A stretch of 55,870 bases of DNA from Roseomonas sp. E05 (GCF_030063475.1 NZ_JASIRT010000032.1:1-55870), one strand, 5' to 3'; positions 44,002-52,568 are shown, counted from the stretch's first letter. Translations and numbers: made by a program. Notes: a model not told the origin generated them from the letters alone.

Positions 44002-44964
44002 CTATTCGACGCGGATTCCTCCGGCGCGGATGACCTCGCCCCATTGCTTCCAGTCCTGGGCGACCGTGGCCGCGAAGTCATCGGGGCCCTCCAGCCGGGG
44101 TGCCAGGCCCTGCTCCAGCAGGCGCTGGCGCATGGCGGGGCTGCCCATTCCCTGGCGCACCGCCTCGGCCCAGCGCGACACCAGCTCGGGCGGCATGCCG
44201 CGCGGCCCGCAGAGGCCGAACCAGCCGCTGACGGCATAGGCGGGCACGACGTCCGAGACCTGCCCGGCCTGCGGAAAGACGGGCGAACCGATGCCGTCCG
44301 CGAAGGCAAGCAGCCGCAGCTGCCCGCCCTGCACCTGCGAGACCACGTCGCCGAGATTGGTGATGATGGTGTCGGTGCGCCCGGCCACCACGTCCAGGAC
44401 CCCGAGCGCCGCCCCACGATAGGGCACGTGCACCAGCTTCAATCCCGCCTGCTGGGCGAGCCGCGCACCGGAGAGATGCGACACCGAGCCGATGCCGGCG
44501 CTGGCATAGGTCAGCCGTTCCGGCTTCTCGCGCGCCGCGGCGACAAAGCCCGCCACGTCGCGGTAGGGTGCGTTGGCGGCCACCACCATGGCCTGGGTGG
44601 AATGCGCCACATTCACGATCGGGATCAGCTCCTGCCGCGGATCGAGCGGCAGATGCGCGCCGGGGAGTTGCGGGCTGATGGTCAGCAGCCCGGTCGCGCA
44701 TTGCAGCACGGTGTAGCCATCGGGGGCGGAACGGGCCACGGCCTCGGCCGCAATGGCGCCGTTGGCGCCGGTGCGGTTCTCCACCACCGGCCGCTGGCCG
44801 AAGGCGGGCGCGACCGCCTCGGCGATCAGCCGCGCGACGATGTCGCTGGTGCCGCCCGGCGCGAAGCCGCCGATGATGCGCGGCGGGTGGTCCGGAAAGG
44901 CATGCGCTGCGGGCGGGCAGAGCGCCGCGGCCAGCACGGCCGCGGCAGCCAGGATCTTCCTCAT
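44002..44964 (-). CDS. Bug-family substrate-binding protein 3
   Basis: This 320-residue periplasmic protein starts with a Sec signal (MRKILAAAAVLAAALCPPAA, cleavage after HAF). It has RIIGGFAPGGTSDIVARLIA, RTGANGAIAAEAVAR, YASAGIGSVSHLSGARLAQQ, NLGDVVSQVQGGQLRLLAF and LCGPRGMPPELVSRW. It begins 78 bases after the carboxyltransferase stop on the same strand, so it is co-transcribed with the acyl-CoA carboxylase genes and probably binds their carboxylate substrate or its precursor. Confidence 0.9.
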   Translation of the reverse strand: MRKILAAAAVLAAALCPPAAHAFPDHPPRIIGGFAPGGTSDIVARLIAEAVAPAFGQRPVVENRTGANGAIAAEAVARSAPDGYTVLQCATGLLTISPQLPGAHLPLDPRQELIPIVNVAHSTQAMVVAANAPYRDVAGFVAAAREKPERLTYASAGIGSVSHLSGARLAQQAGLKLVHVPYRGAALGVLDVVAGRTDTIITNLGDVVSQVQGGQLRLLAFADGIGSPVFPQAGQVSDVVPAYAVSGWFGLCGPRGMPPELVSRWAEAVRQGMGSPAMRQRLLEQGLAPRLEGPDDFAATVAQDWKQWGEVIRAGGIRVE

Positions 44965-45042
44965 GATATCCTCCCCGGGCCGCCCTTCCGTGGGCGGTCC
45001 CCTGTTTCTTGTGCGGCCGGCCCGGCGCGACGGGCCGGCGGA

Positions 45043-46629
45043 TCAGGGCCGCATTTGCAGGCGCCCCGGCTGCGGCATCCGCAACGGCGCGGCGAGCTGC
45101 GCGAAGTCGCAGAGCAGCCGCCGCGTCTCGCGCGGATCGATGATCTCCTCCACCCAGAAGGTTTCGGCGGTGCGGAAGGGCGAGCGGAGCTGGTTCAGCA
45201 GGTCCTCGATCTCGCGCAGCTTCTGCGCCGGATCGGGCGCCGCCTCGATCTCGGCCCGGTAGGCGGCCTCGATGCCGCCTTCGAGCGGCAGCGAGCCCCA
45301 GCGCGCGGAAAGCCAGGCATAGCGCAGGGAGAGCCGCCCCGCCGGCTGGTGCGCGGCGCCTGCGACCCCGAAGGCATTGCGGATGATGATGCTGCACCAG
45401 GGCATGGTGGTCTGGTTCATCGCCGCCATGGCGCGCACGCCGTGGCGGATGGTGGCGGCGCGCTCCGCCTCCAGCCCGATCATGAAGCCCGGGCAATCCA
45501 CCAGATAGACGACCGGCAGATGGAAGGTCTCGGCCATGTCGAGGAAGCGCACCACCTTCTGGCAGGTGTCGGCGGTCCAGGAGCCACCGTAGAAATACGG
45601 GTCGCTGGCCATCAGCGCCACGGCGCGGCCGCCGAAACGGGCGAAGCCGGTGATCAGCGAACGGCCGAACATCCGGCCCTGCTCGAAGAAGCTGCCGCGG
45701 TCGACCACCGCCTCGATGATCCGCCGCATCTGGTAGACCCGGCGCCGGTCGCGCGGGACGATGGAGAAGAGGGAGTCCTCGCGTCGCCCGGGATCGTCAT
45801 CGCAAGGCAGGTCCGGCGGCAGGTCATGGACCGAGGCGGGCAGATAGGAGAGAAAGCGGCGGGCGCATTCGAAGGCCTCATCCTCGCTGTCCACCGCGTG
45901 ATCAACGGCGCCGCTCCTGGTCTGGATTTCCCAGCCGCCCAGCGCCTTCTTGTCGAGGTTCTGGCCGAGCCGGGCGACGACGGGCGGCCCGGCGACGAAC
46001 ATCGCGGCGGTCTCCTTGGTCATCACCGAGTAGTGGGTCGAGGCGAGGCGCGCCGCGCCCAGCCCGGCCACCGAGCCGAGCCCCAGCCCCACCACCGGCA
46101 CCGCGCTGAGGTTGAGCGTCGTGTAGTTGAACAGGCCGGTGCCGCCGACGCCGCCCGGCAGGTTGGCACGTCCCGTCGTCTCGATGGTCTTGACCGAGCC
46201 GCCGCCGCCCGAGCCCTCGATGATGCGGATGATCGGCAGGCGGAACTCGTTGGCCATGCGCTCCGCCATCAGCGGCTTCTCGCGGATGGTGGCATCGGCC
46301 GAGCCGCCGCGAACGGTGAAGTCGTCGCCCACCAGCACCACCGGCCGCCCACCGAGCGTGGCCCGGCCGAAGACACAGTTGGAGGGGGTCAGCCGCCTCA
46401 GATTGGCTGTTTCGTCATACTCGGCCCTGCCGGCAATGGCGCCGATCTCGTGGAAGCTGCCGGGATCGGCCAGCTTGGCCACTCGCTCGCGCACGGTGAG
46501 CCGGCCGGCGTCGTGCTGGCGGCGCACCTTGTCGGGGCCGCCCATTTCCTGCGCCATTGCCTCGCGCCGGCGCAGTTCGTCGAGCTCCGGCTGCCAGTCG
46601 GTGACGGGGTTGGGGATCGTGTCGGGCAT
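45043..46629 (-). CDS. Acyl-CoA carboxylase, carboxyltransferase (beta) subunit
   Basis: This 528-residue crotonase-fold carboxyltransferase (PF01039 type) runs from RREAMAQEMGGPDKVRRQHD and RLTVRERVAKLADPGSFHEI through the oxyanion motifs EGSGGGGSVKT and GLGSVAGLGAAR to the second half GRSLITGFARFGGRAVALMA, VYLVDCPGFMIGLEAERAAT and WGSLPLEGGIEAAYRAEIE. It transfers carboxyl from biotin to an acyl-CoA. The family covers propionyl-, methylcrotonyl- and geranyl-CoA carboxylases, and the acyl group is not readable here. ATG 46629 follows GGAAGG; an ATG at 46647 lacks a ribosome site. It begins 24 bases after the biotin carboxylase stop. Confidence 0.92.
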   Translation of the reverse strand: MPDTIPNPVTDWQPELDELRRREAMAQEMGGPDKVRRQHDAGRLTVRERVAKLADPGSFHEIGAIAGRAEYDETANLRRLTPSNCVFGRATLGGRPVVLVGDDFTVRGGSADATIREKPLMAERMANEFRLPIIRIIEGSGGGGSVKTIETTGRANLPGGVGGTGLFNYTTLNLSAVPVVGLGLGSVAGLGAARLASTHYSVMTKETAAMFVAGPPVVARLGQNLDKKALGGWEIQTRSGAVDHAVDSEDEAFECARRFLSYLPASVHDLPPDLPCDDDPGRREDSLFSIVPRDRRRVYQMRRIIEAVVDRGSFFEQGRMFGRSLITGFARFGGRAVALMASDPYFYGGSWTADTCQKVVRFLDMAETFHLPVVYLVDCPGFMIGLEAERAATIRHGVRAMAAMNQTTMPWCSIIIRNAFGVAGAAHQPAGRLSLRYAWLSARWGSLPLEGGIEAAYRAEIEAAPDPAQKLREIEDLLNQLRSPFRTAETFWVEEIIDPRETRRLLCDFAQLAAPLRMPQPGRLQMRP

Positions 46630-46652
46630 CGGAACCTTCCTGTCCATCGGGC

Positions 46653-48032
46653 TCAGGCGGCGGTCGCGGCCAGCAGCCCGGCGCGGGCGCGGTCGAGGAA
46701 ATGCGTGTCCACCTGCCCCGCCGCCATTTCGGGGCTGCGCAGGGCAGCGGCGAGGAAGCCGGCGTTCAGCCGCACCCCACTGGCCGAGCAGCGGTCGAGC
46801 GCCGCCGCCAGCTTCGTCAGGGCCTCGGCGCGGGTGGGGGCATGGGCGATGACCTTGGCGATCATCGGGTCGTAGAAGGGGGTCAGCGTGTCGCCCTCGC
46901 GCACGCCGGTATCGATGCGCAGGCCCGGCCTCGCCTCGGGAAGGGCCAGGGCCTGCAGCCGCCCCGGCGAGGGCAGGAAGTTGCGGGCCGGGTCCTCGGC
47001 GCAGAGCCGCGCCTCGACGGCATGCCCCTCCAGCCGAACCGCGTCCTGCGCCCAGGGGAGCGCCTCGCCGCCGGCAACGCGGATCTGCCACTCCACCAGG
47101 TCCAGCCCCGTGACCATCTCGGTGACGGGGTGCTCGACCTGCAGGCGGGTGTTCATCTCGATGAACCAGATGCGCTCCGCCGTTGGCGCATCCCCGGCCT
47201 CCGCTACGAACTCCACCGTGCCGGCACCGACATAGCCAACCGCCTCCGCGAGGGCGATGGCGCGGCGGCCGAGTTCCGCCCGCAGCGCCGCATCCAGGCC
47301 CGGGGCGGGGGATTCCTCGACCAGCTTCTGGTGGCGGCGCTGCAGGGTGCAGTCGCGCTCGCCCAGATGCAGCACCTTGCCCCCCGTATCGGCCAGGATC
47401 TGCACCTCGATATGCCGCGCCCGTGGAATCAGCTTTTCCACCAGCACGCGGCTGTCGCCGAAGCTCATCGCCTCCCGCCGGGCGGCGGCGAGAGATGCGG
47501 GGAATTCCTCCGCGCTGGCGACGCTGCGCATGCCGCGCCCGCCACCACCCGCGACGGCCTTGATCAGCATGGGGAAGCCGATCTCCTGCGCCGCCGCAAG
47601 CAGGCGCGTGTCCGACTGGTCCTCGCCGTCATAGCCCGGCACCGCCGCCACGCCGGCGCGGCGTGCCACCGCCTTGGCCGCGGCCTTGCTCCCCATGGCA
47701 CGGATTGCCGCCGGCGGTGGACCGATGAAGGTCAGACCCGCATCGGCGCAGGCTTCGGCGAATTCGGCATTCTCGCTGAGGAAGCCGTAGCCGGGATGCA
47801 CCATGCGGGCGCCGCTGCGGCGCGCAGCCTCCAGCAGTGCGGGGACGGAGAGATAGGACTGGCTGGGATGGGCAGGGCCGATCGGTTCGGCCCTGTCGGC
47901 CGCCGCCACATGCAGGGCTTCGGCATCGGCCTCGGAAAAGACGGCGATGCTGGGCAGGCCCATGCGGCGGCAGGTGGCGGCGATGCGGCAGGCGATCTCG
48001 CCGCGATTGGCGATAAGGACCGGGCCCCGCAC
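46653..48032 (-). CDS. Biotin carboxylase subunit of acyl-CoA carboxylase
   Basis: This 459-residue ATP-grasp enzyme reads PVLIANRGEIACRIAATCRR, SYLSVPALLEAARRSGARMV with HPGYGFLSENAEFAE, the glycine-rich ATP lid KAVAGGGGRGMRSVASA, ERDCTLQRRHQKLVEE and FIEMNTRLQVEHPVTE catalytic block. It carboxylates biotin with bicarbonate and ATP. In most acyl-CoA carboxylases of this class the alpha subunit continues into a BCCP domain of about 200 residues. Here it stops after the C-terminal domain, and a separate small BCCP gene precedes it. It starts with GTG 48032, two bases after the BCCP stop. Confidence 0.92.
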   Translation of the reverse strand: MRGPVLIANRGEIACRIAATCRRMGLPSIAVFSEADAEALHVAAADRAEPIGPAHPSQSYLSVPALLEAARRSGARMVHPGYGFLSENAEFAEACADAGLTFIGPPPAAIRAMGSKAAAKAVARRAGVAAVPGYDGEDQSDTRLLAAAQEIGFPMLIKAVAGGGGRGMRSVASAEEFPASLAAARREAMSFGDSRVLVEKLIPRARHIEVQILADTGGKVLHLGERDCTLQRRHQKLVEESPAPGLDAALRAELGRRAIALAEAVGYVGAGTVEFVAEAGDAPTAERIWFIEMNTRLQVEHPVTEMVTGLDLVEWQIRVAGGEALPWAQDAVRLEGHAVEARLCAEDPARNFLPSPGRLQALALPEARPGLRIDTGVREGDTLTPFYDPMIAKVIAHAPTRAEALTKLAAALDRCSASGVRLNAGFLAAALRSPEMAAGQVDTHFLDRARAGLLAATAA

Positions 48033-48034
48033 CC

Positions 48035-48256
48035 TCAGGCCTCCAGCAGAGCGACAGCCTGGCCTTCCTCGACCTGGTCGCCCTCGGCCACCAGCACGGC
48101 GGCGATGCGGCCGGCTTGCGGGGCGGTGACGGGGATTTCCATCTTCATGGACTCCAGCAGCATCACCGTATCGCCCTCGGCGAGCTGGTCGCCGGGACGG
48201 GCCTGAATCTGCCAGACGGATGCGGTGATCTCTGCGGCGATTTTCACCTCGGCCAT
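48035..48256 (-). CDS. Minimal biotin carboxyl carrier protein
   Basis: This 73-residue protein is a single biotinyl/lipoyl domain with the biotin site LLESMKMEIPV (Lys in ESMKME) and the closing half GRIAAVLVAEGDQVEEGQAV. It carries carboxybiotin between the two following subunits. ATG 48256 is preceded by GGGGGGAGAC; an in-frame start at 48298 would run into the promoter motif and is rejected. It is the first gene of the operon and divergent from the GntR gene. Confidence 0.92.
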   Translation of the reverse strand: MAEVKIAAEITASVWQIQARPGDQLAEGDTVMLLESMKMEIPVTAPQAGRIAAVLVAEGDQVEEGQAVALLEA

Positions 48257-48283
48257 GATAGTCTCCCCCCGGCGTTGTAATTT

Positions 48284-48299
48284 GTTGTCACAGATCATA
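48284..48299. promoter_or_regulatory. 16-bp motif in the BCCP/GntR divergent promoter
   Basis: GTTGTCACAGATCATA lies between the divergent BCCP and GntR genes and is identical at 14 of 16 positions to GTTGTCACAAATCACA at 49089-49104. The pair flanks the GntR gene, so it is the leading candidate for that regulator's operator. TTGTCA could also double as a -35 element. Confidence 0.55.
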
Positions 48300-48352
48300 G
48301 CAGGCGGACGGGAGTGTCAAGCGACCGTGTGGAATCCGAAACGGAGGGGAGC

Positions 48353-49078
48353 ATGAGTGGACCTGCGGCAGCATCGCCGCCGATCACCACCGAGAGCGTC
48401 GGCGCGAAAGTGTACCAGCGGTTGCGCCTCGACCTGATGCGCAGCCGCTTCCGCCCGGGCGAGAAGCTGAAACTGCGCGACCTGGCGCAGGAGCTTGGGG
48501 TCAGCTCGACGCCGGTGCGGGACGCGCTCGCCCGGCTGGTCAGCGAAGGCGCGCTGGAGCAGTTCGACCACCGCTCGGTGCGGGTGCCCGTGCTCTCCGA
48601 CGAGCGCTTCCGCGAGATCGTCGAACTCCGTGCCGAACTGGAGGGCAAGGCCGCCGCGCGTGCCGCCGAGCGCGCCCGGCCGGCCGACGCGGACCGGCTG
48701 GCCGAGATCCACGCGCGCATGACGGCGGCGCGGCTGGCCGGCGACGGCATTCCCATGCTGGAGGAGAATGAGCGCTTCCACATGGAGATCTGCGCCCTTT
48801 CCGGGATGCCGGTGCTGACGCGGATCATCGAGGGGCTGTGGCTGCAATGCGGCCCCTTGCATGCCGGGCTGCGCCAGGTGCGCTTCCTGCACCATCCGGA
48901 CGCGCATCCGCATCACGAGGTCATCCGAGCCTTGCGGGAGCAGGATGGTGCCCTGGCGCGGCTGGCGGTCCAGCGTGACATCAGCGTCTATGCCGAGGTG
49001 CTGCTGCGGCGCCTGCCGGAGATCAACATCGGCGCATTGACCGGGCGGCGGCGCCTGATGGTTGACGCGGCGGAATGA
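48353..49078 (+). CDS. GntR-family transcriptional regulator (FCD subfamily)
   Basis: This 241-residue regulator has an N-terminal winged helix (VYQRLRLDLMRSRFRPGEKL, LAQELGVSSTPVRDALARLV) and a C-terminal all-helical FCD ligand domain (EIVELRAELEGKAAARAAER, NERFHMEICALSG, HHEVIRALREQDGALA). FCD regulators respond to carboxylates or acyl-CoA-type ligands and usually repress their neighbours. ATG 48353 follows GGAGGGGAGC; the frame opens at 48314. It sits between the divergent carboxylase operon and the CoA-transferase/Bug pair, which both carry the same upstream motif. Confidence 0.92.
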   Translation: MSGPAAASPPITTESVGAKVYQRLRLDLMRSRFRPGEKLKLRDLAQELGVSSTPVRDALARLVSEGALEQFDHRSVRVPVLSDERFREIVELRAELEGKAAARAAERARPADADRLAEIHARMTAARLAGDGIPMLEENERFHMEICALSGMPVLTRIIEGLWLQCGPLHAGLRQVRFLHHPDAHPHHEVIRALREQDGALARLAVQRDISVYAEVLLRRLPEINIGALTGRRRLMVDAAE

Positions 49079-49088
49079 GGGCGGTTTA

Positions 49089-49104
49089 GTTGTCACAAAT
49101 CACA
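49089..49104. promoter_or_regulatory. 16-bp motif upstream of the CoA-transferase gene
   Basis: GTTGTCACAAATCACA lies in the 62-bp gap between the GntR stop and the CoA-transferase start. It contains TTGT-C-ACAA, a perfect short dyad. It matches the copy at 48284-48299 at 14 of 16 bases. Candidate operator or promoter element. Confidence 0.55.
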
Positions 49105-49140
49105 AAATAGGCCGCGCCCGCGGTCAGAGGGAGGATGCCC

Positions 49141-51564
49141 ATGCCCCGGCCGCCCCATGCCGCCCTGCCGCTTACCGCCCTCCGCGTGCTGGAGGTGGGC
49201 GGCGGCGTTGCCCTCTCCTACATCGGCAAGCTGTTCGCCGATTTCGGCGCCGAGGTGCTGAAGCTGGAGCCGCCGGGCGGCGATCCGCTGCGCCGCCAGC
49301 CGCCGCTGGTCGAGACGGGCGAAGGCCGGGAATCCGCCCTTTTCGCCTGGCTCAGCACCAGCAAGCGCAGCCTCACCGCCGATATCGCCGCCGCGCCCGG
49401 GCTTGAGCGCGCACGGCAACTGCTCCCCGGCTGTGACGTGCTGCTCGATGCGCGGCCACGCGCCGAGCGCCAGGCAAGGCCGCTCGGGATGGAACTGCCG
49501 CATCTGGTGGCCGCCGAGCTGTCGGATTTCGGCGACAGCGGCCCCTATCGCGACTTCACCGCGACCGACACGGTGCTGCGCGCCCTGGCGGGGGTCTTCG
49601 CCTGCACCGGTCCGGCGGAGGGGCCGCCCTCGCTGCTCGGCGGCATCGCCGGGGCGGTGACGGCGGCGCTCGCCGCGTTCAACGCCGTGGCCGCCGCGCT
49701 CTGGTCGGGTGCCGGGCGCCGGCTGGAGATCAGCCTGCATGAGGCCAATGTCGCCGTGGCCGAGTACCAGGCGGCGCAGAGCGTCACCAACCCGGAGGTG
49801 GAGCGGCGCTACGGCGTCAACCGCTTCGCCCCCACCTGTCCGCTCGGCGTCTATCGCTGCAGGGAGGGATGGCTCGGCGTCTCGGTGGTGACGCCGGCGC
49901 AGTTCCGCGGCTTCTGCGAGATGATCGGCATTCCCGAGGTCGGGCATGATCCGCGCTTCGTCGTCGGGCTGGACCGGCTGCGCCATGTGGAGGAGCTTGA
50001 GGCGCTGTTCGTCCCGCGCCTGGCCGAGCGCAGCGCCGAGGAATGGTTCCTCGAGGCGATCCGCCGCCGCCTTCCCTTCGCCGTGGTGCCGGACATGGCG
50101 ACGCTGCTGCGGACACCGACCCACCGCGCCCGCGATGCCTTCGCGACGGTGGAGCGGGGTGGGGCGCGCTTCGAGGGGCCGGCCCTGCCGCAACGGCTGA
50201 CCCGCACGCCGCCCTTGCCGGGCGGCCGGGCGCCGCGCGCCGGCGAGCATGACGGGATGGCGGTGCCACCGGCCCGCGAGCCCGCCGCCCCGCGCCCGGT
50301 GCCGCTGCCGCTGGCGGGGCTGCGCATCGTGGACCTCTCGATGGGTTGGGCCGGACCGCTCTGCACCCGTCAGCTTGCCGATCTCGGCGCCGAGGTGATC
50401 AAGGTGGAGGCCTGCCAGTACCCGGACTGGTGGCGTGGCGTCGATCCGCGCCCCGCCTTCTTCGCCGAGCGGCGCTACGAGCAGGATGTCCGCTTCGCCG
50501 TGCTCAATCGCAACAAGGTCGGCATCACGCTCGACCTCACCACGCCGGAAGGCAAGGCGCTGCTGAAGCGGCTGGTGCGCGACGCCGATGCGGTGGTCGA
50601 GAACTATGCCCGCGAGGTGCTGCCGAAGCTCGGTCTCGACTACGCCGCCCTGGCCGCCGAGCGGCCGGACCTGGTCATGCTCTCCATGCCGGCCTTCGGG
50701 CTGGAAGGACCCTGGCGCGACGCGCGCGCCTATGGCTCGACGCTGGAGCACGCCTCCGGCCTGCCCACCGTCTCCGGCGCGGCGGACTGGCCGCCCACCA
50801 CCAACCAGCTCGCCTATGGCGACCCGATCGGCGGGCTGAACGCCGCCGCCGCGCTGATGGTGGCCCTGCTACACCGCCGCTTTACCGGCGAGGGGCAGCA
50901 GATCGACCTGGCGCAGGTGGAATGCATGTTCCCGCTGGCGGCGCCCTGGATCATCGCGGCCTCCGCCACGGGCGACCCCGGGCCGCGCCTCGGCAACCGT
51001 CATCCGGAGATGGTGCCGCATGGCGCCTTCCCCTGCCGGGATGCGGGCTGGGTGGTGGTCGCGGCGCAGGACGACGCGGCCTGGGCAAGGCTGGCGCGCG
51101 GCATCAACCGGCCGGACCTGGCGGAGGACCCCGCGCTGACCACCGCCGCCGGCCGCCGCGCTCGCGAGGCGGCGCTGGAGGCGGCGGTGGCCGCCTGGAC
51201 AGGGGAGCGTGAGGCGGAGGTCGCGATGGTAGCGCTGCAGGCGCTGGGCGTCGCGGCCGGCGCCGTGCTCTGGCCGAGCGCCCTGAAGCGCGACCCCCAT
51301 CTCGCCGCACGCGGGTTCTGGCAACGCGTCGAGCGGCCCTTCATCGGCCGGCACGACCAGCCGTCGGCCCCGTTCCGCGAGGCGGGCAAGGGCCCCTATG
51401 CGGTGCGCCGCCCGGCGCCGACCCTGGGGCAGGACAACACCGCGGTGCTGGGGGGCCTGCTGGACCTGAGGGAGGACGAACTGCGACGGCTGGAGGCCGA
51501 CGGCATCATCGGCTGCGATGCGGTGCCGGTCGCGCAGCGCAAGGCCCGCACGCCGATCATCTGA
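49141..51564 (+). CDS. Fused double CaiB/BaiF (family III) CoA-transferase
   Basis: This protein of about 807 residues contains two complete family III CoA-transferase halves. The first runs from LPLTALRVLEVGGGVALSYI to about residue 330. The second starts near residue 388 with LPLAGLRIVDLSMGWAGPLC and includes LNRNKVGITLDLTTPEGKAL and VVENYAREVLPKLGLDYAAL. A Pro/Ala-rich joint (AVPPAREPAAPRPVPLPL) lies between. Family III enzymes normally work as interlocked dimers of about 400-residue chains, so the fusion may be a built-in heterodimer. It transfers CoA from an acyl-CoA to a free acid. ATG 49141 is spaced properly from GAGGGAGG; ATG 49135 is too close. A Bug gene follows after 35 bp. Confidence 0.9.
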   Translation: MPRPPHAALPLTALRVLEVGGGVALSYIGKLFADFGAEVLKLEPPGGDPLRRQPPLVETGEGRESALFAWLSTSKRSLTADIAAAPGLERARQLLPGCDVLLDARPRAERQARPLGMELPHLVAAELSDFGDSGPYRDFTATDTVLRALAGVFACTGPAEGPPSLLGGIAGAVTAALAAFNAVAAALWSGAGRRLEISLHEANVAVAEYQAAQSVTNPEVERRYGVNRFAPTCPLGVYRCREGWLGVSVVTPAQFRGFCEMIGIPEVGHDPRFVVGLDRLRHVEELEALFVPRLAERSAEEWFLEAIRRRLPFAVVPDMATLLRTPTHRARDAFATVERGGARFEGPALPQRLTRTPPLPGGRAPRAGEHDGMAVPPAREPAAPRPVPLPLAGLRIVDLSMGWAGPLCTRQLADLGAEVIKVEACQYPDWWRGVDPRPAFFAERRYEQDVRFAVLNRNKVGITLDLTTPEGKALLKRLVRDADAVVENYAREVLPKLGLDYAALAAERPDLVMLSMPAFGLEGPWRDARAYGSTLEHASGLPTVSGAADWPPTTNQLAYGDPIGGLNAAAALMVALLHRRFTGEGQQIDLAQVECMFPLAAPWIIAASATGDPGPRLGNRHPEMVPHGAFPCRDAGWVVVAAQDDAAWARLARGINRPDLAEDPALTTAAGRRAREAALEAAVAAWTGEREAEVAMVALQALGVAAGAVLWPSALKRDPHLAARGFWQRVERPFIGRHDQPSAPFREAGKGPYAVRRPAPTLGQDNTAVLGGLLDLREDELRRLEADGIIGCDAVPVAQRKARTPII

Positions 51565-51599
51565 GCACGGCCCCGCAGAGGGCCGCAGGAGGAGGAACC

Positions 51600-52568
51600 A
51601 TGTCCATCATGCTGCCGCGGCGGACCGCGCTCGCCTCGGCCCTTGGCCTCCTCGCCGGCGCCGCCGCCGCCGAGGAAGCCTCGTTTCCCGCCCGGCCGAT
51701 CCGGCTGATCTATCCCTTTGCGCCCGGCGTGGGGGACGGGCTGGCGCGCAGCGTCGCCGAGGCCGCGCGCGAATGGCTTGGGCAGCCCATCGTGGTCGAG
51801 AACAAGCCCGGCGCCAACACGATGATCGGTGCCGAGGCCGCCGCGCGCGCGCCGAAGGACGGCTATACCCTGGGCTGGGTGGCCACCAGCACCCTGGCCC
51901 TGAACCCGCATTTCTATCCCGACATTCCCTACCAGCCGAGAGACTTCGCGCCGCTCACCCTGGTCTATCGCGCCCCCGTGGCCTTCGCCGCAGCCGCCGA
52001 CGTGCCGGGCGAGGGCTTCGCCGGCGTACTGGACTACCTGCGAGCCCATCCTGGCCAGCCCTTCGGCAGTGTCGGCAACGGCAGTACGCCACACCTGGTG
52101 ATGGAACTGCTGCAAAGCCGCACAGAGGTGCGGATGGTCAACGTGGCCTATCGCGGCGAGCAGGCGGCGCTGTCAGACCTGATCACCGGGCGCATCCCTT
52201 TCTATGCCGGTTCGCTGAACACCTTGCTGCCGCATAGGGAGGGACGGCGTTTCCGCGTACTGGCGCTTTCGGCGCCAGAGCGGCTTGGCGCAGCGCCGGA
52301 GGTGCCGACCTTCGCTGAACTGGGCCATCCCGACCTGGTGGTGCGCTATTGGCACGGAATCTGCGCCCCGGCCGGCACGCCGCCCGGAGTGCAACGCATT
52401 CTGGCAGGAGCACTGGAGAAGGCGGTGCGTAGCAAGCTCGTGCAGGCCCGCGCCACGCCGGACATGGCGCTGGATCCGGTGAGCCTCGGCGACTTCGCCG
52501 CCGTGATCACGCAGGACAACGACTTCTACGGACGCCTGATCCGGGAACGGCATATCAGTATAACCTGA
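51600..52568 (+). CDS. Bug-family substrate-binding protein 4
   Basis: This 322-residue periplasmic protein has a signal peptide (MLPRRTALASALGLLAGAAA) and Bug motifs RPIRLIYPFAPGVGDGLARS, PIVVENKPGANTMIGAEAAA, GYTLGWVATSTLALNPHFY and NVAYRGEQAALSDLITGRIP. The usual APGGTSD loop reads APGVGDG, so the ligand pocket differs from the other three Bug proteins here. It is co-transcribed with the CoA-transferase and presumably binds the acid that enzyme activates. AGGAGGAGG precedes the start. Confidence 0.9.
   Translation: MSIMLPRRTALASALGLLAGAAAAEEASFPARPIRLIYPFAPGVGDGLARSVAEAAREWLGQPIVVENKPGANTMIGAEAAARAPKDGYTLGWVATSTLALNPHFYPDIPYQPRDFAPLTLVYRAPVAFAAAADVPGEGFAGVLDYLRAHPGQPFGSVGNGSTPHLVMELLQSRTEVRMVNVAYRGEQAALSDLITGRIPFYAGSLNTLLPHREGRRFRVLALSAPERLGAAPEVPTFAELGHPDLVVRYWHGICAPAGTPPGVQRILAGALEKAVRSKLVQARATPDMALDPVSLGDFAAVITQDNDFYGRLIRERHISIT

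Noticed and set aside
42811-46875. Plus-strand open frame of 1354 codons
   Set aside because: It lies antisense to two Bug genes and the carboxyltransferase. Its translation is rich in Arg, His, Gly and Asp with no domain, as expected from high-GC third positions.
46701-48206. Plus-strand open frame of 501 codons
   Set aside because: Antisense to biotin carboxylase and BCCP, both of which have invariant catalytic motifs on the minus strand.
49093-50751. Minus-strand open frame of 552 codons
   Set aside because: Antisense shadow of the double CoA-transferase gene with His/Arg/Gly-rich noise.
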